Below, piece by piece: positions 1 through 10,160 of a stretch of 64,000 nucleotides of DNA. Numbering within the stretch: position 1 is the stretch's first letter; the number at the start of each line of letters is the position of its first letter. A program made the translations under genes and the position numbers. The stretch lies in assembly GCA_902779185.1 (NCBI GenBank), contig CACZAM010000003.1:1-64000 (forward strand), read 5' to 3'. This stretch comes from an uncultured Eubacteriales bacterium. GTDB lineage: Bacteria; Bacillota; Clostridia; Peptostreptococcales; Anaerovoracaceae. The notes under the pieces are model-generated. The model was not told the DNA's origin and searched no databases. It was given only the letters and a program-made list of their open reading frames with translations.

Positions 1-64
1 GAACCATCATTACGGTACCCCATACAAGACCGTCTAACCAGCCTATAAATTCACCAACGCTCAT
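1..64 (-). CDS. Sodium:alanine/glycine symporter, N-terminal fragment
   Basis: Only the first 21 codons lie in the window; the gene runs off the left edge on the minus strand. The start at 64 is fixed by a strong ribosome site (AAGGAGG about 7 bases upstream on the minus strand). The fragment MSVGEFIGWLDGLVWG matches the N-terminus of AGCS-family symporters, in which a short amphipathic segment ending in W-G precedes the first membrane helix. It resembles the N-terminus of the full-length paralogue at 14900-16330. Inferred role: Na+- or H+-coupled uptake of alanine or glycine. The assignment is tentative because so little of the protein is visible. Confidence 0.6.
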   Translation of the reverse strand, partial: MSVGEFIGWLDGLVWGTVMMV

Positions 65-163
65 AAAAAAACCTCCTTAAAAAATCCAATAACTTATAAA
101 GATTGGTCGTACTCGTCCAGATCGTTGAAAGCATACTACTCCAATCTGAATCTATACAAATAA

Positions 164-192
164 ATTCTAATGTGTTGAAATTGTGATGTCAA
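164..192 (-). promoter_or_regulatory. Promoter for the left-edge alanine symporter
   Basis: Read on the minus strand: TTGACA (187-192), a 17-base spacer, then TAGAAT (164-169). This is a near-consensus sigma-A promoter. The predicted start is near 157, which gives a leader of about 90 bases. That leader holds an AGATTGG/CCAATCT pairing (100-106 with 141-147) before the ribosome site. Confidence 0.75.
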
Positions 193-405
193 ATAAAAAC
201 ATCGTCAATTAATTGTCAATCCACAGGGTTGCAATACAAATACTTGATATTTCAATGCTTTGAAAAATCAACGGTTTTCTTAAAGTTCTTTAAAAAAACA
301 AATGGCTGTTGTGAGCACACCTATGCGCGGTGTAACGGGATGTGTCTGCGTTTCACGAAGAGGCCCGTGTCAGCGTTGATTTTTGTGGAAAAAGACTGTC
401 AATAG

Positions 406-414
406 TGATAGAAT
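406..414 (+). promoter_or_regulatory. Extended -10 promoter for the P-type ATPase
   Basis: TGATAGAAT is an extended -10 element (TGn followed by TAGAAT at 409-414). A possible weak -35, TTGTGG at 383-388, is 20 bases upstream. Transcription would begin near 421, just before the hairpin at 429-480. The stretch 65-405 otherwise holds no gene; it is AT-rich spacer between divergent transcripts. Confidence 0.5.
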
Positions 415-428
415 TTATTGGTTATTTG

Positions 429-480
429 TGGGCTTAGGCTAGGGCATGCGTGAAGCATGTGGTGCCCGTCCCTAATCCCA
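429..480 (+). ncRNA. Structured RNA leader upstream of the P-type ATPase
   Basis: A two-part hairpin can be read directly. The outer helix pairs TGGG (429-432) with CCCA and TTAGG (434-438) with CCTAA (471-475). The inner helix pairs GGGCA (442-446) with TGCCC (463-467) and continues into an apical ATGC/GCAT stem. It lies within the predicted 110-base 5' leader of the downstream ATPase gene. No U-tract follows, so it is not a plain terminator. Ion-sensing riboswitches often precede P-type ATPases, but I do not recognise a known class here. Confidence 0.55.
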
Positions 481-530
481 TTAATATAAACGTTTTCAAT
501 AATCAAAACGAAAGGATGGGATAAACAATT

Positions 531-3266
531 ATGAAAGAAGGTTACAGACCGCACCTTGAGTCCATAGAGTCGGTTCTCGCTGAGACCGGTTCTGATGTAA
601 AGGGACTCTCTTCCGCGGAAGCGGCAGCAAGGCTCGAAGCGAACGGGCCGAACAAGCTGATTGAAGCAAAGAAGAGAAGCAGCATCGCGAGGTTCTTCGA
701 TCAGATGAAGGATCCGATGATCATCATCCTGCTCGCGGCGGCAGCTCTCTCTCTGATCACTTCGCTGTATCAGCACGAGAACCCGTCGGATGTCTTCATT
801 ATCTTATTTGTTGTAGTGCTCAACTCAGTGCTTGGAGTGGTACAGGAGAACAAGGCTGAGGAAGCCATCGCGGCGCTGAAGCAGATGACTGCCGCGAAGT
901 CAAAGGTGCTGCGCGACGGACAGATAGTGAGCATAGAGAGCAGCGGCCTGGTCGTGGGAGATGTGGTTATCCTTGAGGCAGGTGACAGTATCCCTGCTGA
1001 CGGCCGCATCATAGAAGAAGCTTCGATGAAAGTAGAGGAGGCTGCGCTGACAGGAGAGTCGGTGCCGGTCACCAAGCAGAGCGACGCTCTTGAGATCGGC
1101 GCGAATGCTAAGGACGTTCCTCTGGCCGACAGACGCAACATGATATACATGGGCAGCACTGTGGTGTACGGAAGAGGAAAGGCCGTCATCACGGGAACCG
1201 GCATGGATACCGAGATGGGTAAGATCGCTGACGCTCTCGCGCAGGCTGAAGAAGAGCTTACGCCGCTTCAGATCAAGCTGGCACAGCTCTCGCGTATACT
1301 CACCAAGCTGGTGCTCGGCATCTGCGCGTTCATATTCATACTCGGAGTGATCAAGGCCGGAAGGCTCAGCATGGATGTCATGATAGACACATTCATGCTG
1401 GCGATATCGCTTGCCGTTGCAGCCATACCTGAAGGACTGGTGGCTGTCGTTACCATAGTCCTCTCGATAGGCGTCACCAAGATGTCGCACAGAAACGCAG
1501 TCATAAGGCGGCTCACTGCCGTGGAGACACTGGGCTGCGCTCAGATAATCTGCTCGGACAAGACCGGTACGCTTACCCAGAACAAGATGACTGTCGTTGA
1601 CTATGCAGGTCATGACAGGGACATACTTGCTGCCGGAATGGCTCTTTGCTGCGACGCGGAACTGAAAGTGAATGAAGAAGGCGTTGAGGAAGTCGTGGGC
1701 GAGCCTACAGAGGCGGCACTCGTAGCATATTCTTCAATACAGAATCTCTCAAAGAACGATCTCGTGGATCTCTTCCCGCGCGTGGGCGAAGCTCCGTTCG
1801 ATTCCGGACGCAAGATGATGTCCACTGTGCACAAGAACAACGATATGGATTCTCCGGCCGGACTCGACACCGAGCTCGACAGGCTGATCGCGAGGTCAGA
1901 GTACGTGCAGTTCACAAAGGGAGCGCCTGATGTGGTGCTCAGACACAGCACGCACATACTGACAGACCACGGAATAGAGCCGCTGACTGATGAGCTGGCG
2001 GCAAATGTCAGAAGAGACAACGCGAGGATGGCAGGAAAGGCGCTCAGAGTGCTCTCACTTGCCGCGCGCGTATATCATGAGAGGCCGACCGATTATTCAG
2101 ATGAGGCTCTCGAGCACGACCTCATCTTCGTAGGACTCCTTGGAATGATCGACCCGATAAGACCGGAAGTCAAGGCGGCTGTAGCTGAATGCCGCACGGC
2201 AGGCATCAGACCTATCATGATCACAGGCGACCAGCTCGATACAGCTGTCGCGATAGGCAAGGACCTCGGCATCATAGAGAGCGCGGACGACGCGATCCTC
2301 GGATCGGCTCTTGATGACATGAGCGATGAGGAGCTCCTTAACAAGGTAAGCACCTACTCGGTATACGCGAGAGTCCAGCCTGAGCACAAGGTAAGGATAG
2401 TAAAGGCATGGCGCGCCAGAAGGATGGTCACAGCCATGACGGGCGACGGCGTAAACGACGCTCCGGCCATCAAGTCAGCTGACATCGGAGTCGGCATGGG
2501 AATAACCGGTACTGACGTCACAAAGAACGTTGCCGACATGATACTCGCGGACGACAACTTCGCCACGATAGTCTCGGCGGTAGAAGAGGGACGACGCATC
2601 TACTCCAACATCAGAAAGTCGATACAGTTCCTGCTCGCAACAAACATCAGCGAGGTGCTGTCGATACTTATAGCTACTATACTGAACTTCACGATCCTCA
2701 AGCCGGCGCACCTGCTCTGGATCAACCTTATCACCGATTCGCTTCCGGCTCTCGCGCTCGGAATGGAGGAGGGCGAAGGCGACGCCATGAAGCAGAAGCC
2801 TAGAAGCGCGCGCGAGGGAGTCTTCGCGGGCGGCATGGATGTGGATATCATCTATCAGGGAGCAGTTACGACACTGCTTGTGCTCACGGCGTACTTTGTC
2901 GGAGAATTCCTTGAGACCGGACAGTGGCACATAGTCGCAAGCAACGACGGTATCACGATGGCGTTCCTGACGATGTCCATGACTGAGATATTCCACTCAT
3001 TCAACATGAGATCGCGCAGGCAGTCGCTGTTCAAGCTGTCGAAACAGAACCTCTGGCTCTGGGGCTCGGCTGCCATGGCCGTTCTGCTGACAACGGTAGT
3101 CATTGAGGTCCCGGCTCTTGCAGAGCTCTTCGAGTTCACGACCATAAGCATGAAGGAATACGGCATCGCAATAGGACTTGCGGTACTCATCATTCCTATC
3201 GTTGAGATCGTAAAGGTATTCCAGCGCGCTTCCGCCCGCAGAAAGGGAGAGGAACTCCGCAGCTGA
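531..3266 (+). CDS. Calcium-type cation-transporting P-type ATPase
   Basis: A 911-residue P2-type ATPase with the usual order: N-terminal cation-ATPase segment, M1-M2, actuator domain with TGES-type loop (LTGESVPV), M3-M4, phosphorylation and nucleotide domains, then M5-M10. The phosphorylated aspartate is D343 in DKTGTLT, and the hinge is TGDGVNDAP. M4 carries PEGL, M5 carries NISEV and M6 carries NLITDSLP; together these keep the SERCA-like calcium ligands (Glu in M4, Asn/Glu in M5, Asn/Thr/Asp in M6). Inferred role: ATP-driven Ca2+ export across the plasma membrane. A Ca2+/H+ exchanger lies about 55 kb away in the same window. Mn2+ cannot be excluded. A structured leader precedes the gene. 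Confidence 0.92.
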   Translation: MKEGYRPHLESIESVLAETGSDVKGLSSAEAAARLEANGPNKLIEAKKRSSIARFFDQMKDPMIIILLAAAALSLITSLYQHENPSDVFIILFVVVLNSVLGVVQENKAEEAIAALKQMTAAKSKVLRDGQIVSIESSGLVVGDVVILEAGDSIPADGRIIEEASMKVEEAALTGESVPVTKQSDALEIGANAKDVPLADRRNMIYMGSTVVYGRGKAVITGTGMDTEMGKIADALAQAEEELTPLQIKLAQLSRILTKLVLGICAFIFILGVIKAGRLSMDVMIDTFMLAISLAVAAIPEGLVAVVTIVLSIGVTKMSHRNAVIRRLTAVETLGCAQIICSDKTGTLTQNKMTVVDYAGHDRDILAAGMALCCDAELKVNEEGVEEVVGEPTEAALVAYSSIQNLSKNDLVDLFPRVGEAPFDSGRKMMSTVHKNNDMDSPAGLDTELDRLIARSEYVQFTKGAPDVVLRHSTHILTDHGIEPLTDELAANVRRDNARMAGKALRVLSLAARVYHERPTDYSDEALEHDLIFVGLLGMIDPIRPEVKAAVAECRTAGIRPIMITGDQLDTAVAIGKDLGIIESADDAILGSALDDMSDEELLNKVSTYSVYARVQPEHKVRIVKAWRARRMVTAMTGDGVNDAPAIKSADIGVGMGITGTDVTKNVADMILADDNFATIVSAVEEGRRIYSNIRKSIQFLLATNISEVLSILIATILNFTILKPAHLLWINLITDSLPALALGMEEGEGDAMKQKPRSAREGVFAGGMDVDIIYQGAVTTLLVLTAYFVGEFLETGQWHIVASNDGITMAFLTMSMTEIFHSFNMRSRRQSLFKLSKQNLWLWGSAAMAVLLTTVVIEVPALAELFEFTTISMKEYGIAIGLAVLIIPIVEIVKVFQRASARRKGEELRS

Positions 3267-3282
3267 TAAACACAATTAATTT

Positions 3283-4725
3283 ATGGAAGATAAAGTAAAA
3301 CAACCCAACGAAAAACCGGATAGCGATATAACGAAGAAGCGTGATTCGGACAAGCTCGGTACAGAGCCCATCCATCCGCTGCTGCTGAAAATGTCGGCAC
3401 CTCTCGCGGTGTCGATGTTTGTCATGGCGCTTTACAATATTGTAGATTCGATCTACCTCGGACATTACAGCACCGATTCGCTTACAGCGGTCTCATACTG
3501 CTTCCCGTTCCAGAACCTCAACATTGCCTTCGGTATCGGTACGGCGGTCGGCATGAGCGCGCTGCTTTCGAGATACCTCGGTGCGAAGCAGTATGACAAG
3601 GCGGACAAGGTGGCACACAACGGGTTCATTCTCGCCGCCATCAACTACACGATCTTCTTCGTGGCAGGATGCTTTGCCGAGCCTATCATGAGGCTGATCA
3701 CTTCGGCGAATACTGATCCTATGATAATATCCGAAGGTGCCGCGTATCTCAGGATAACCCAGTGGCTCTCGATCGCCCCGATGATACAGTCGATGTTCGA
3801 AAGACTGCTGCAGGGCACAGGCAAAACGAACTACATTTTCTATATGCAGGTATCGAGCACACTGTTCAACGCGGTGGTCGATCCTATTCTAATATTCGGA
3901 TTCTTCGGACTTCCGGCTATGGGAGCAAAGGGCGCCGCGCTCGCGACGGTGTTCGGACAGATACTCGGCTGTATACTCGGATTCACCTTCAACAGAAAAT
4001 TCAACAAAGAGGTGGAACTGTCAATACACAAGCTGCGTCCGCACTGGCAGACCATGAAGGAGATCTACAGGATCGGCATACCTTCGATAGTACTGCAGTC
4101 TGTCGGAGCTGTCATGAACTTCAGCCTCAACAAAATACTTGCTGCGTTCTCCGACCTTGCGGTCACGACTTTCGGAGTGTACTTCAAGCTGCAGAGCTTC
4201 GTGTTCATGCCTCTCTTCGGAATGAACAACGCATCGGTTCCTATCATAGCGTACAACTACGGCGCGGACAGAAGGGACAGGCTCGAGAAAACGATGAGCA
4301 TCGGCGCCAGATACGGCATCGGTGTGATGTCGGTCGGAACGCTCATATTCTGGCTTTTCCCTGAAGAGCTCATGGCGCTGTTCGACTCGCCGCCGGAGAT
4401 GGTTGCAATGGGAGTGGTGGCGCTGCATATCATTTCGCTTAACTTCCCGTTCGCCGGATACGCGATCATGAGAGGAGCCGCATTCCAGGCGCTAGGAAAG
4501 AGCGTCTACAGCATGAACATCTCGCTGGTAAGACAGCTGCTCATCATTATCCCGTGCGCTTATATCTTTGCTAAGATCGGCGGCGTCGATATGGTGTGGT
4601 GGGCATTCCCTTGCGCGGAGGTAGCCGGATTTACGATGTCGGCACTCTATACGAAACGTATAAGAAAGAATATAATAAGCAAAATGACACCGCGTGATGC
4701 GGACGGAAACCCGATAGAAGCATGA
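3283..4725 (+). CDS. MATE family multidrug/cation exporter
   Basis: A 480-residue polytopic membrane protein with about 12 predicted helices in two homologous halves. The first helix carries the MATE-type motif (LLLKMSAPLAVSMFVMALYN), followed by an aspartate-containing turn. A charged cytoplasmic N-terminus of roughly 30 residues precedes it. The family exports organic cations or drugs using Na+ or H+ gradients. The start lies 16 bases after the ATPase stop, and the end overlaps the next start by four bases (ATGA), so these genes are probably co-transcribed. The ribosome site is weak. The substrate cannot be told from sequence. Confidence 0.9.
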   Translation: MEDKVKQPNEKPDSDITKKRDSDKLGTEPIHPLLLKMSAPLAVSMFVMALYNIVDSIYLGHYSTDSLTAVSYCFPFQNLNIAFGIGTAVGMSALLSRYLGAKQYDKADKVAHNGFILAAINYTIFFVAGCFAEPIMRLITSANTDPMIISEGAAYLRITQWLSIAPMIQSMFERLLQGTGKTNYIFYMQVSSTLFNAVVDPILIFGFFGLPAMGAKGAALATVFGQILGCILGFTFNRKFNKEVELSIHKLRPHWQTMKEIYRIGIPSIVLQSVGAVMNFSLNKILAAFSDLAVTTFGVYFKLQSFVFMPLFGMNNASVPIIAYNYGADRRDRLEKTMSIGARYGIGVMSVGTLIFWLFPEELMALFDSPPEMVAMGVVALHIISLNFPFAGYAIMRGAAFQALGKSVYSMNISLVRQLLIIIPCAYIFAKIGGVDMVWWAFPCAEVAGFTMSALYTKRIRKNIISKMTPRDADGNPIEA

Positions 4726-5321
4726 TAGAAAAACAGCAGGTCAGAAAAGAAATACGCGAGAAGATAAACGCAACTTCGAAAGAATACAGGAGCAGCGCTT
4801 CGTCTGCCATCGCTTTGAATGTGCTCACAATGCCTGAAGTCCGCGACTGCAAAACGATACTTGCTTACTTTTCCGTAGGGAAGGAGCCGGCTACCCTGGC
4901 TATCATCAGCAAGCTGCTGGATGAAGGCAAAAGAGTCTGCCTGCCGCTGTGCGTGGATCTTGATGAAGAGGGACACCGGACCGGCACTGTAGACGCGATG
5001 GAGGCCAGGGTGATCAAAAGCTTTGATGATCTGGTGCCGGGAGCCTACGGGATCCCTGAGCCGTCAGCGGATACTGAGATGATGCTTCCTGAGTACATAG
5101 ACCTGATCATACTGCCGTGTGTTTCGTGCGACAGAAACTGCAACAGGATAGGCCACGGAGCGGGCTATTACGATAAATATCTGACCAAAGTCAGACAGGA
5201 CTGCTTCACGCTGGCGCTGTGCTTCAGCGAGGTGCTCGCGGACGAAATACCTACAGAGCCTCACGACAGGCCTGTCGATGCGGTGGTGACTGAAAAACAG
5301 ATATATCGATGGCGTCGCTGA
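4722..5321 (+). CDS. 5-formyltetrahydrofolate cyclo-ligase
   Basis: A 199-residue protein of the usual length for the YgfA/MTHFS family. The family converts 5-formyl-THF to 5,10-methenyl-THF with ATP in the cytoplasm, returning stored formyl-folate to one-carbon metabolism. The C-terminal signature RIGHGAGYYDKY lies at residues 142-153, and an N-terminal basic helix (RKEIREKI) binds phosphate. The usual second glycine of the signature is His here, which is seen in some homologues. Translation is probably coupled to the MATE gene through an ATGA overlap. Confidence 0.93.
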   Translation: MIEKQQVRKEIREKINATSKEYRSSASSAIALNVLTMPEVRDCKTILAYFSVGKEPATLAIISKLLDEGKRVCLPLCVDLDEEGHRTGTVDAMEARVIKSFDDLVPGAYGIPEPSADTEMMLPEYIDLIILPCVSCDRNCNRIGHGAGYYDKYLTKVRQDCFTLALCFSEVLADEIPTEPHDRPVDAVVTEKQIYRWRR

Positions 5322-5361
5322 ACAGGGGGAAACAAACACGACGCTATCTGAAAATTAATAG

Positions 5362-6456
<1,095 letters not shown>

Positions 6457-6464
6457 AGATAATG

Positions 6465-6495
6465 ACAGGCCCGGGGTTTATGACCGCCGGGCTGT
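6465..6495 (+). terminator. Weak hairpin after trpS
   Basis: CCCGG (6470-6474) pairs with CCGGG, with ACAG and CTGT extending the stem around one bulge. The T-tract after it is poor (TTTGCAT), so termination may be partial. Confidence 0.35.
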
Positions 6496-6543
6496 TTGCA
6501 TAAAAAAAGAGGCAAGTAAAAACGGGACCGACAGAGGGGAAAA

Positions 6544-7515
6544 ATGAAAGAGTTTATTGAAAAGGTTACAAGACCCTGCAGAAGGCCATCAGATTTCTTC
6601 CTGCTGGCAGCTCTGCTCTCATTTCTGCTGATAGTAGCGGGAGAAATCATCTCGTCGAATGTGTTCAGGATCCTGAATGTAGAGGAGAAGCTCATTGCGT
6701 GGAGCGGAAGCGACAATATAGGAACTTTCCTCGGAAATTATCTGTATACATTTGGCGTATGGGTCGCATTTCTGCTTTTCGCGATTATCTTTAAAAGAAA
6801 CTGGCCTATGCTGAAGGCTCTTGCTCCCAATAAGAGCCTAAACAACCTGAAGGGCATTCTTCTTGGCGCGCTGCTTGGGTTCGGGACTAACGGGTTCTGT
6901 GTTCTGATGTCGTATCTGAACGGAGATATCAAGCTGTCATATAACGGTTTCGACTGGAAGCTGCTGATAGCATTCCTTATCTGCGTATTCATTCAATCCA
7001 GTTCGGAGGAAGTCACAGACAGACTCTACCTGTACCAGAAGCTGAGAAGAAGGTACCGCAGTCCTCTGGTCGCGATACTGGTTAATTCGATAGTATTCAT
7101 GGCTTTACATATTCCTAACCCTGGATTTACAGCTGTCGCGGGGTCCCAGATATTCCTGGTTGCCATCATATTTTCATTATTCGTCTACTACTACGATGGT
7201 ATCTGGGTCGCATTCTGGTTCCATGCCGCGTGGAACTACACGCAGAACATCATATTCGGACTTCCGAACAGCGGTATCGTTTCCGAGTACTCAATATTCA
7301 AGCTTGAGGCTGCATCGGCCAGAAACGGCCTGTTCTATAACGTAAATTTCGGTGTTGAAGGAAGCATAGGCTCGTCACTTGTGCTGATAGTCGTGATCAT
7401 AGTAATGATCGTCATCAACAGGAAGAAACCTGAAAAGAGAGATTACTGGGCCAAAGCTGAGAAAGCGGCCGCTGAGGAACGCGCAATGACGGATCAGGCG
7501 AAACACGCTAAATAG
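6544..7515 (+). CDS. CPBP family intramembrane glutamic endopeptidase-like protein
   Basis: A 323-residue membrane protein with about eight helices. The three signature motifs of the CPBP (Abi/Rce1-like) family are present: EExxxR (E155, E156, R160), FxxxH (H189) and HxxxN (H227, N231). The family includes prenyl-protein proteases and bacteriocin self-immunity proteins; most bacterial members have no known substrate. The C-terminus is a charged cytoplasmic tail rich in Lys, Glu and Ala. The next gene starts four bases after the stop, which suggests one transcript with the ClC transporter. I infer a functional protease fold but no specific role. Confidence 0.85.
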   Translation: MKEFIEKVTRPCRRPSDFFLLAALLSFLLIVAGEIISSNVFRILNVEEKLIAWSGSDNIGTFLGNYLYTFGVWVAFLLFAIIFKRNWPMLKALAPNKSLNNLKGILLGALLGFGTNGFCVLMSYLNGDIKLSYNGFDWKLLIAFLICVFIQSSSEEVTDRLYLYQKLRRRYRSPLVAILVNSIVFMALHIPNPGFTAVAGSQIFLVAIIFSLFVYYYDGIWVAFWFHAAWNYTQNIIFGLPNSGIVSEYSIFKLEAASARNGLFYNVNFGVEGSIGSSLVLIVVIIVMIVINRKKPEKRDYWAKAEKAAAEERAMTDQAKHAK

Positions 7516-7519
7516 GTTA

Positions 7520-9229
7520 ATGAAAAAAACAGAAAAAAGCAGTGGATCGCCGGTGGTGGCAAACCTCGACCGGCGGAAGAAATTCAAATATGTGCTGATA
7601 GCTGAGGGCACCCTGATAGGTTTTATCACAGGTGCTCTCATTTCCGTGTTCAGGCTTATGCTTACAGGAGCCGACAGGCTCAGAGGGATGCTGGCTGATC
7701 ACGTGCATGGCGGGGGAGCGCCTGCGGCGCTTCTGTGTGCTCTTATACTGATAGTGATAGCGGCGATCGTATCCAGGCTGCTTGGGAGGGAGCCGGATAT
7801 CGCCGGCTCAGGCATCCCGCAGGTGGAAGCTGAGCTGAGAGGACAGAAGGATATGTGCTGGTGGCGTGTTATCGTCTGCAAGATGGCGGGATGCGCGCTG
7901 GCGATAGGAGGAGGACTTGCGCTTGGCCGGGAGGGGCCGAGCATACAGCTCGGCTCGATGGTCGGCAAGGGAGTGGCCAGGGCCGGCCATCGCCTGCTCA
8001 CCGAGGAGCGCCTCCTTATAACATGCGGAGCGGGAGCAGGCCTCTCGGCCGCGTTCGGAGCTCCGCTTGCCGGAGCGATATTCAGCCTCGAAGAGCTTCA
8101 CAGGAACTTTTCGGCTGAAGTCCTCCTGACCACCATGGCTGCAAGCGCCGCAGGCGACTTTGTTGCTGCAAACATACTCGGCCTCGCGCCCGTGTTCGAC
8201 ATCGATGCCGAACACGGACTGCCACTCAGATATTACTGGGCAGTAGTCCTGCTCGGACTTGCGCTCGGCCTTTTCGGAGTCCTTTACAACAGGACCATAG
8301 CTTTCATGCAGGACATCTTCGGACACATCGGCAAAAGATTCTCCCTGCTGGTGAAAAGGATGCCCGGCAAAAGGCACAGCATAATCAGGGATGGATTCCA
8401 TCTCTCCGTAACAGAGGAGCGCTTCGACAGAACAGGAAGGATGCTCACAGCGTTCGCGTTTGCTTACATTCTCTTTTTCGTCTATCCGGAGGCGCTCGGA
8501 TCGGGAAGCTCGCTCGTAGGCGCTATCGGTCACGGCGAGTACGCGCTCGGAGGTCTGGCGGTTCTCCTTATAGTGAAGTTCATCTTTTCGACAGCAAGCT
8601 TCGGCTCCGGATCTCCGGGAGGCATATTCCTGCCGCTGCTCGTACTCGGGGCTGTGACCGGAGGACTTTTCTGCAGACTGCTCGGTCTGGCGGGAATGGA
8701 TCAGAAGTATATCACCGCATTTGTCATAATAGCGATGGCAGGCTACTTTGCGGCCATAGTGAGAGCGCCTGTCACAGGAGTAGTGCTTATCACAGAGATG
8801 ACGGGCGACTTCAATACGCTGCTGCCGCTCGTACTCGTATCTCTGGTCTCCTACCTTGTAGCCGAGTCCCTCGGAGCGAAACCTATCTATACACAGCTCC
8901 TTGAAAGAAGTCTCGGCAGTTCGCCGGCAGGCAGAGCGTCGAAAGGGCACAGGGCATCACTGCGTGACAGAAAAACAGTGATCGACGCAGAAGTGGATGT
9001 CGGCTCGCACATGGATGGAAAGAATGTCGCTGAATTCGGGCTTCCGCTCGGCACGCTGATCGTCTCTGTTGTGCGCGAAGGTATTGAAATAATACCGGAC
9101 GGCCATACCATTCTGAGAGCCGGTGACGAACTCGAAATACTTACCAGAGAAAACGATCTTGCAGATGTTGAAAGCATCATCGACTCCGCTTGCCGTGTGG
9201 TAGAAAAAGTACCGGAGAAGGCTGAATAA
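7520..9229 (+). CDS. ClC family chloride transporter with C-terminal RCK_C domain
   Basis: A 569-residue protein. The ClC core keeps the selectivity and gating motifs GSGIP, GREGP (gating E138) and GGIFLP. The proton-pathway glutamate is also present in SLEEL (E191/E192), so a 2Cl-/H+ antiporter is more likely than a channel. From about residue 480 the C-terminus resembles a TrkA-C (RCK_C) ligand-binding domain. Such domains regulate transporters, often by nucleotides. The gene sits four bases after the CPBP gene with a weak ribosome site, so translation may be coupled. Likely role: acid or osmotic stress and anion balance. Confidence 0.92.
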   Translation: MKKTEKSSGSPVVANLDRRKKFKYVLIAEGTLIGFITGALISVFRLMLTGADRLRGMLADHVHGGGAPAALLCALILIVIAAIVSRLLGREPDIAGSGIPQVEAELRGQKDMCWWRVIVCKMAGCALAIGGGLALGREGPSIQLGSMVGKGVARAGHRLLTEERLLITCGAGAGLSAAFGAPLAGAIFSLEELHRNFSAEVLLTTMAASAAGDFVAANILGLAPVFDIDAEHGLPLRYYWAVVLLGLALGLFGVLYNRTIAFMQDIFGHIGKRFSLLVKRMPGKRHSIIRDGFHLSVTEERFDRTGRMLTAFAFAYILFFVYPEALGSGSSLVGAIGHGEYALGGLAVLLIVKFIFSTASFGSGSPGGIFLPLLVLGAVTGGLFCRLLGLAGMDQKYITAFVIIAMAGYFAAIVRAPVTGVVLITEMTGDFNTLLPLVLVSLVSYLVAESLGAKPIYTQLLERSLGSSPAGRASKGHRASLRDRKTVIDAEVDVGSHMDGKNVAEFGLPLGTLIVSVVREGIEIIPDGHTILRAGDELEILTRENDLADVESIIDSACRVVEKVPEKAE

Positions 9230-9324
9230 AAATTCACATATTCTACGAATAACACGCATAGTATGATGTTACAATTCCTTTGTACGGTCAGTCAGTAAGG
9301 ATGCTTCTGCATCAAAAGCACATC

Positions 9325-9978
9325 ATGATCAGGAAAGTGATTGGAATCTATTACAGCCCGGTTGGGGGTACGGAGATAATGACCAGGACCCTGACACGGA
9401 AAATAGGTGAAATTCTCGATGACTGCAGTCCTCTGGATGTAAGCGTCGAGTGCCTTGATATGCTTAAGAAGCCGGACGGGATCGTCTTTGATGATGAAAC
9501 AGTCGCTGTTATCGGTATGCCGGTTTATGTGGGAAAAATCCCTCTTCCTGCAGCTGATGCCCTGCGCAGTATCGCAGGAAACGGGGCAATGACTCTGGCT
9601 GCCGTTTCGTATGGAGGACGCAAGTATGGCAATGCTCTCTTTGAGCTCAAGAGGCTGGCTGAAGACTGCGGCTTTAAAGCTGTAGGCGCGGGAGCGTTCA
9701 TGGTCAGTTACATGGCGAGCAGGGGCAGCGCCAGAAGTGCGGCACCGGCGATAGACATAGACGCGCTCTCGGCTTTCGGCAAGGCAGCCTCTGAGAAGAT
9801 CAAACGGCTTGCAGGCTGCGAGATCGAAGAGCTTAAAATAAAGCCTATGCCTGTAGAGGTAAGCGGAAGGATGCCTGTACACAAAATAAGCAGGATCTCT
9901 CCTAAAGCGGCTGCGGTTGCGCAGGAAGTGTTCAACAGACTAAGCGTTATGAGAAGAAAATCGGAGTGGTTCTTATAA
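9325..9978 (+). CDS. Flavodoxin-like protein
   Basis: A 217-residue protein starting MIRKVIGIYYSPVGGT, a flavodoxin-like phosphate-binding loop after strand 1. The middle segment GMPVYVGKIP resembles the second FMN loop. This domain resembles the N-terminal part of EFR1-type ferrodoxins, but no ferredoxin Cys clusters follow, so it looks like the flavodoxin half alone. Likely role: a small FMN redox carrier in the cytoplasm. I chose ATG 9325 by family length. ATG 9301 and a TTG at 9280 are in-frame alternatives, and none has a clear ribosome site. A terminator follows at 10052-10079. Confidence 0.72.
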   Translation: MIRKVIGIYYSPVGGTEIMTRTLTRKIGEILDDCSPLDVSVECLDMLKKPDGIVFDDETVAVIGMPVYVGKIPLPAADALRSIAGNGAMTLAAVSYGGRKYGNALFELKRLAEDCGFKAVGAGAFMVSYMASRGSARSAAPAIDIDALSAFGKAASEKIKRLAGCEIEELKIKPMPVEVSGRMPVHKISRISPKAAAVAQEVFNRLSVMRRKSEWFL

Positions 9979-9979
9979 A

Positions 9980-9989
9980 TTGTATACAA
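9980..9989. promoter_or_regulatory. GTATAC palindrome, possible GntR-type operator
   Basis: A perfect 10-base palindrome, TTGTATACAA. A partial copy, ATGTATACAAAAG, lies at 10163-10175 just after the -10 box of the DRE-TIM enzyme promoter. GTATAC cores of this kind are typical of GntR-family operators. No GntR gene is seen in the window. Confidence 0.4.
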
Positions 9990-10051
9990 AGACGGCGCTT
10001 TTACACAAAAATTTCCGCATAAAAATAGCAAAACAAATATGAATTTCTGGG

Positions 10052-10079
10052 CTGTTTCTCAAAAGGGAGCAGTTTTTTT
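10052..10079 (+). terminator. Terminator after the flavodoxin-like gene
   Basis: CTG plus TTCTC (10052-10060) pairs with GGGAG plus CAG (10065-10072) around an AAAA loop, with one bulged base. Seven T residues follow (10073-10079). Confidence 0.75.
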
Positions 10080-10131
10080 AATTGCAAAACGCTGTAATTG
10101 CTGAAAATTCAAGCAGAAATGAAAAAACATA

Positions 10132-10160
10132 TTGACTGGGACATAGCGTATTTATAAAAT
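10132..10160 (+). promoter_or_regulatory. Promoter of the DRE-TIM enzyme gene
   Basis: TTGACT (10132-10137), a 17-base spacer, and TAAAAT (10155-10160). The predicted start is near 10167, so the half-palindrome TGTATACA lies across the start site, well placed for repression. Confidence 0.75.

Noticed and set aside
7808-8950. A 380-codon minus-strand open frame
   Set aside because: A shadow of the ClC gene; its composition is Cys/Arg/Ser-rich with no domains.
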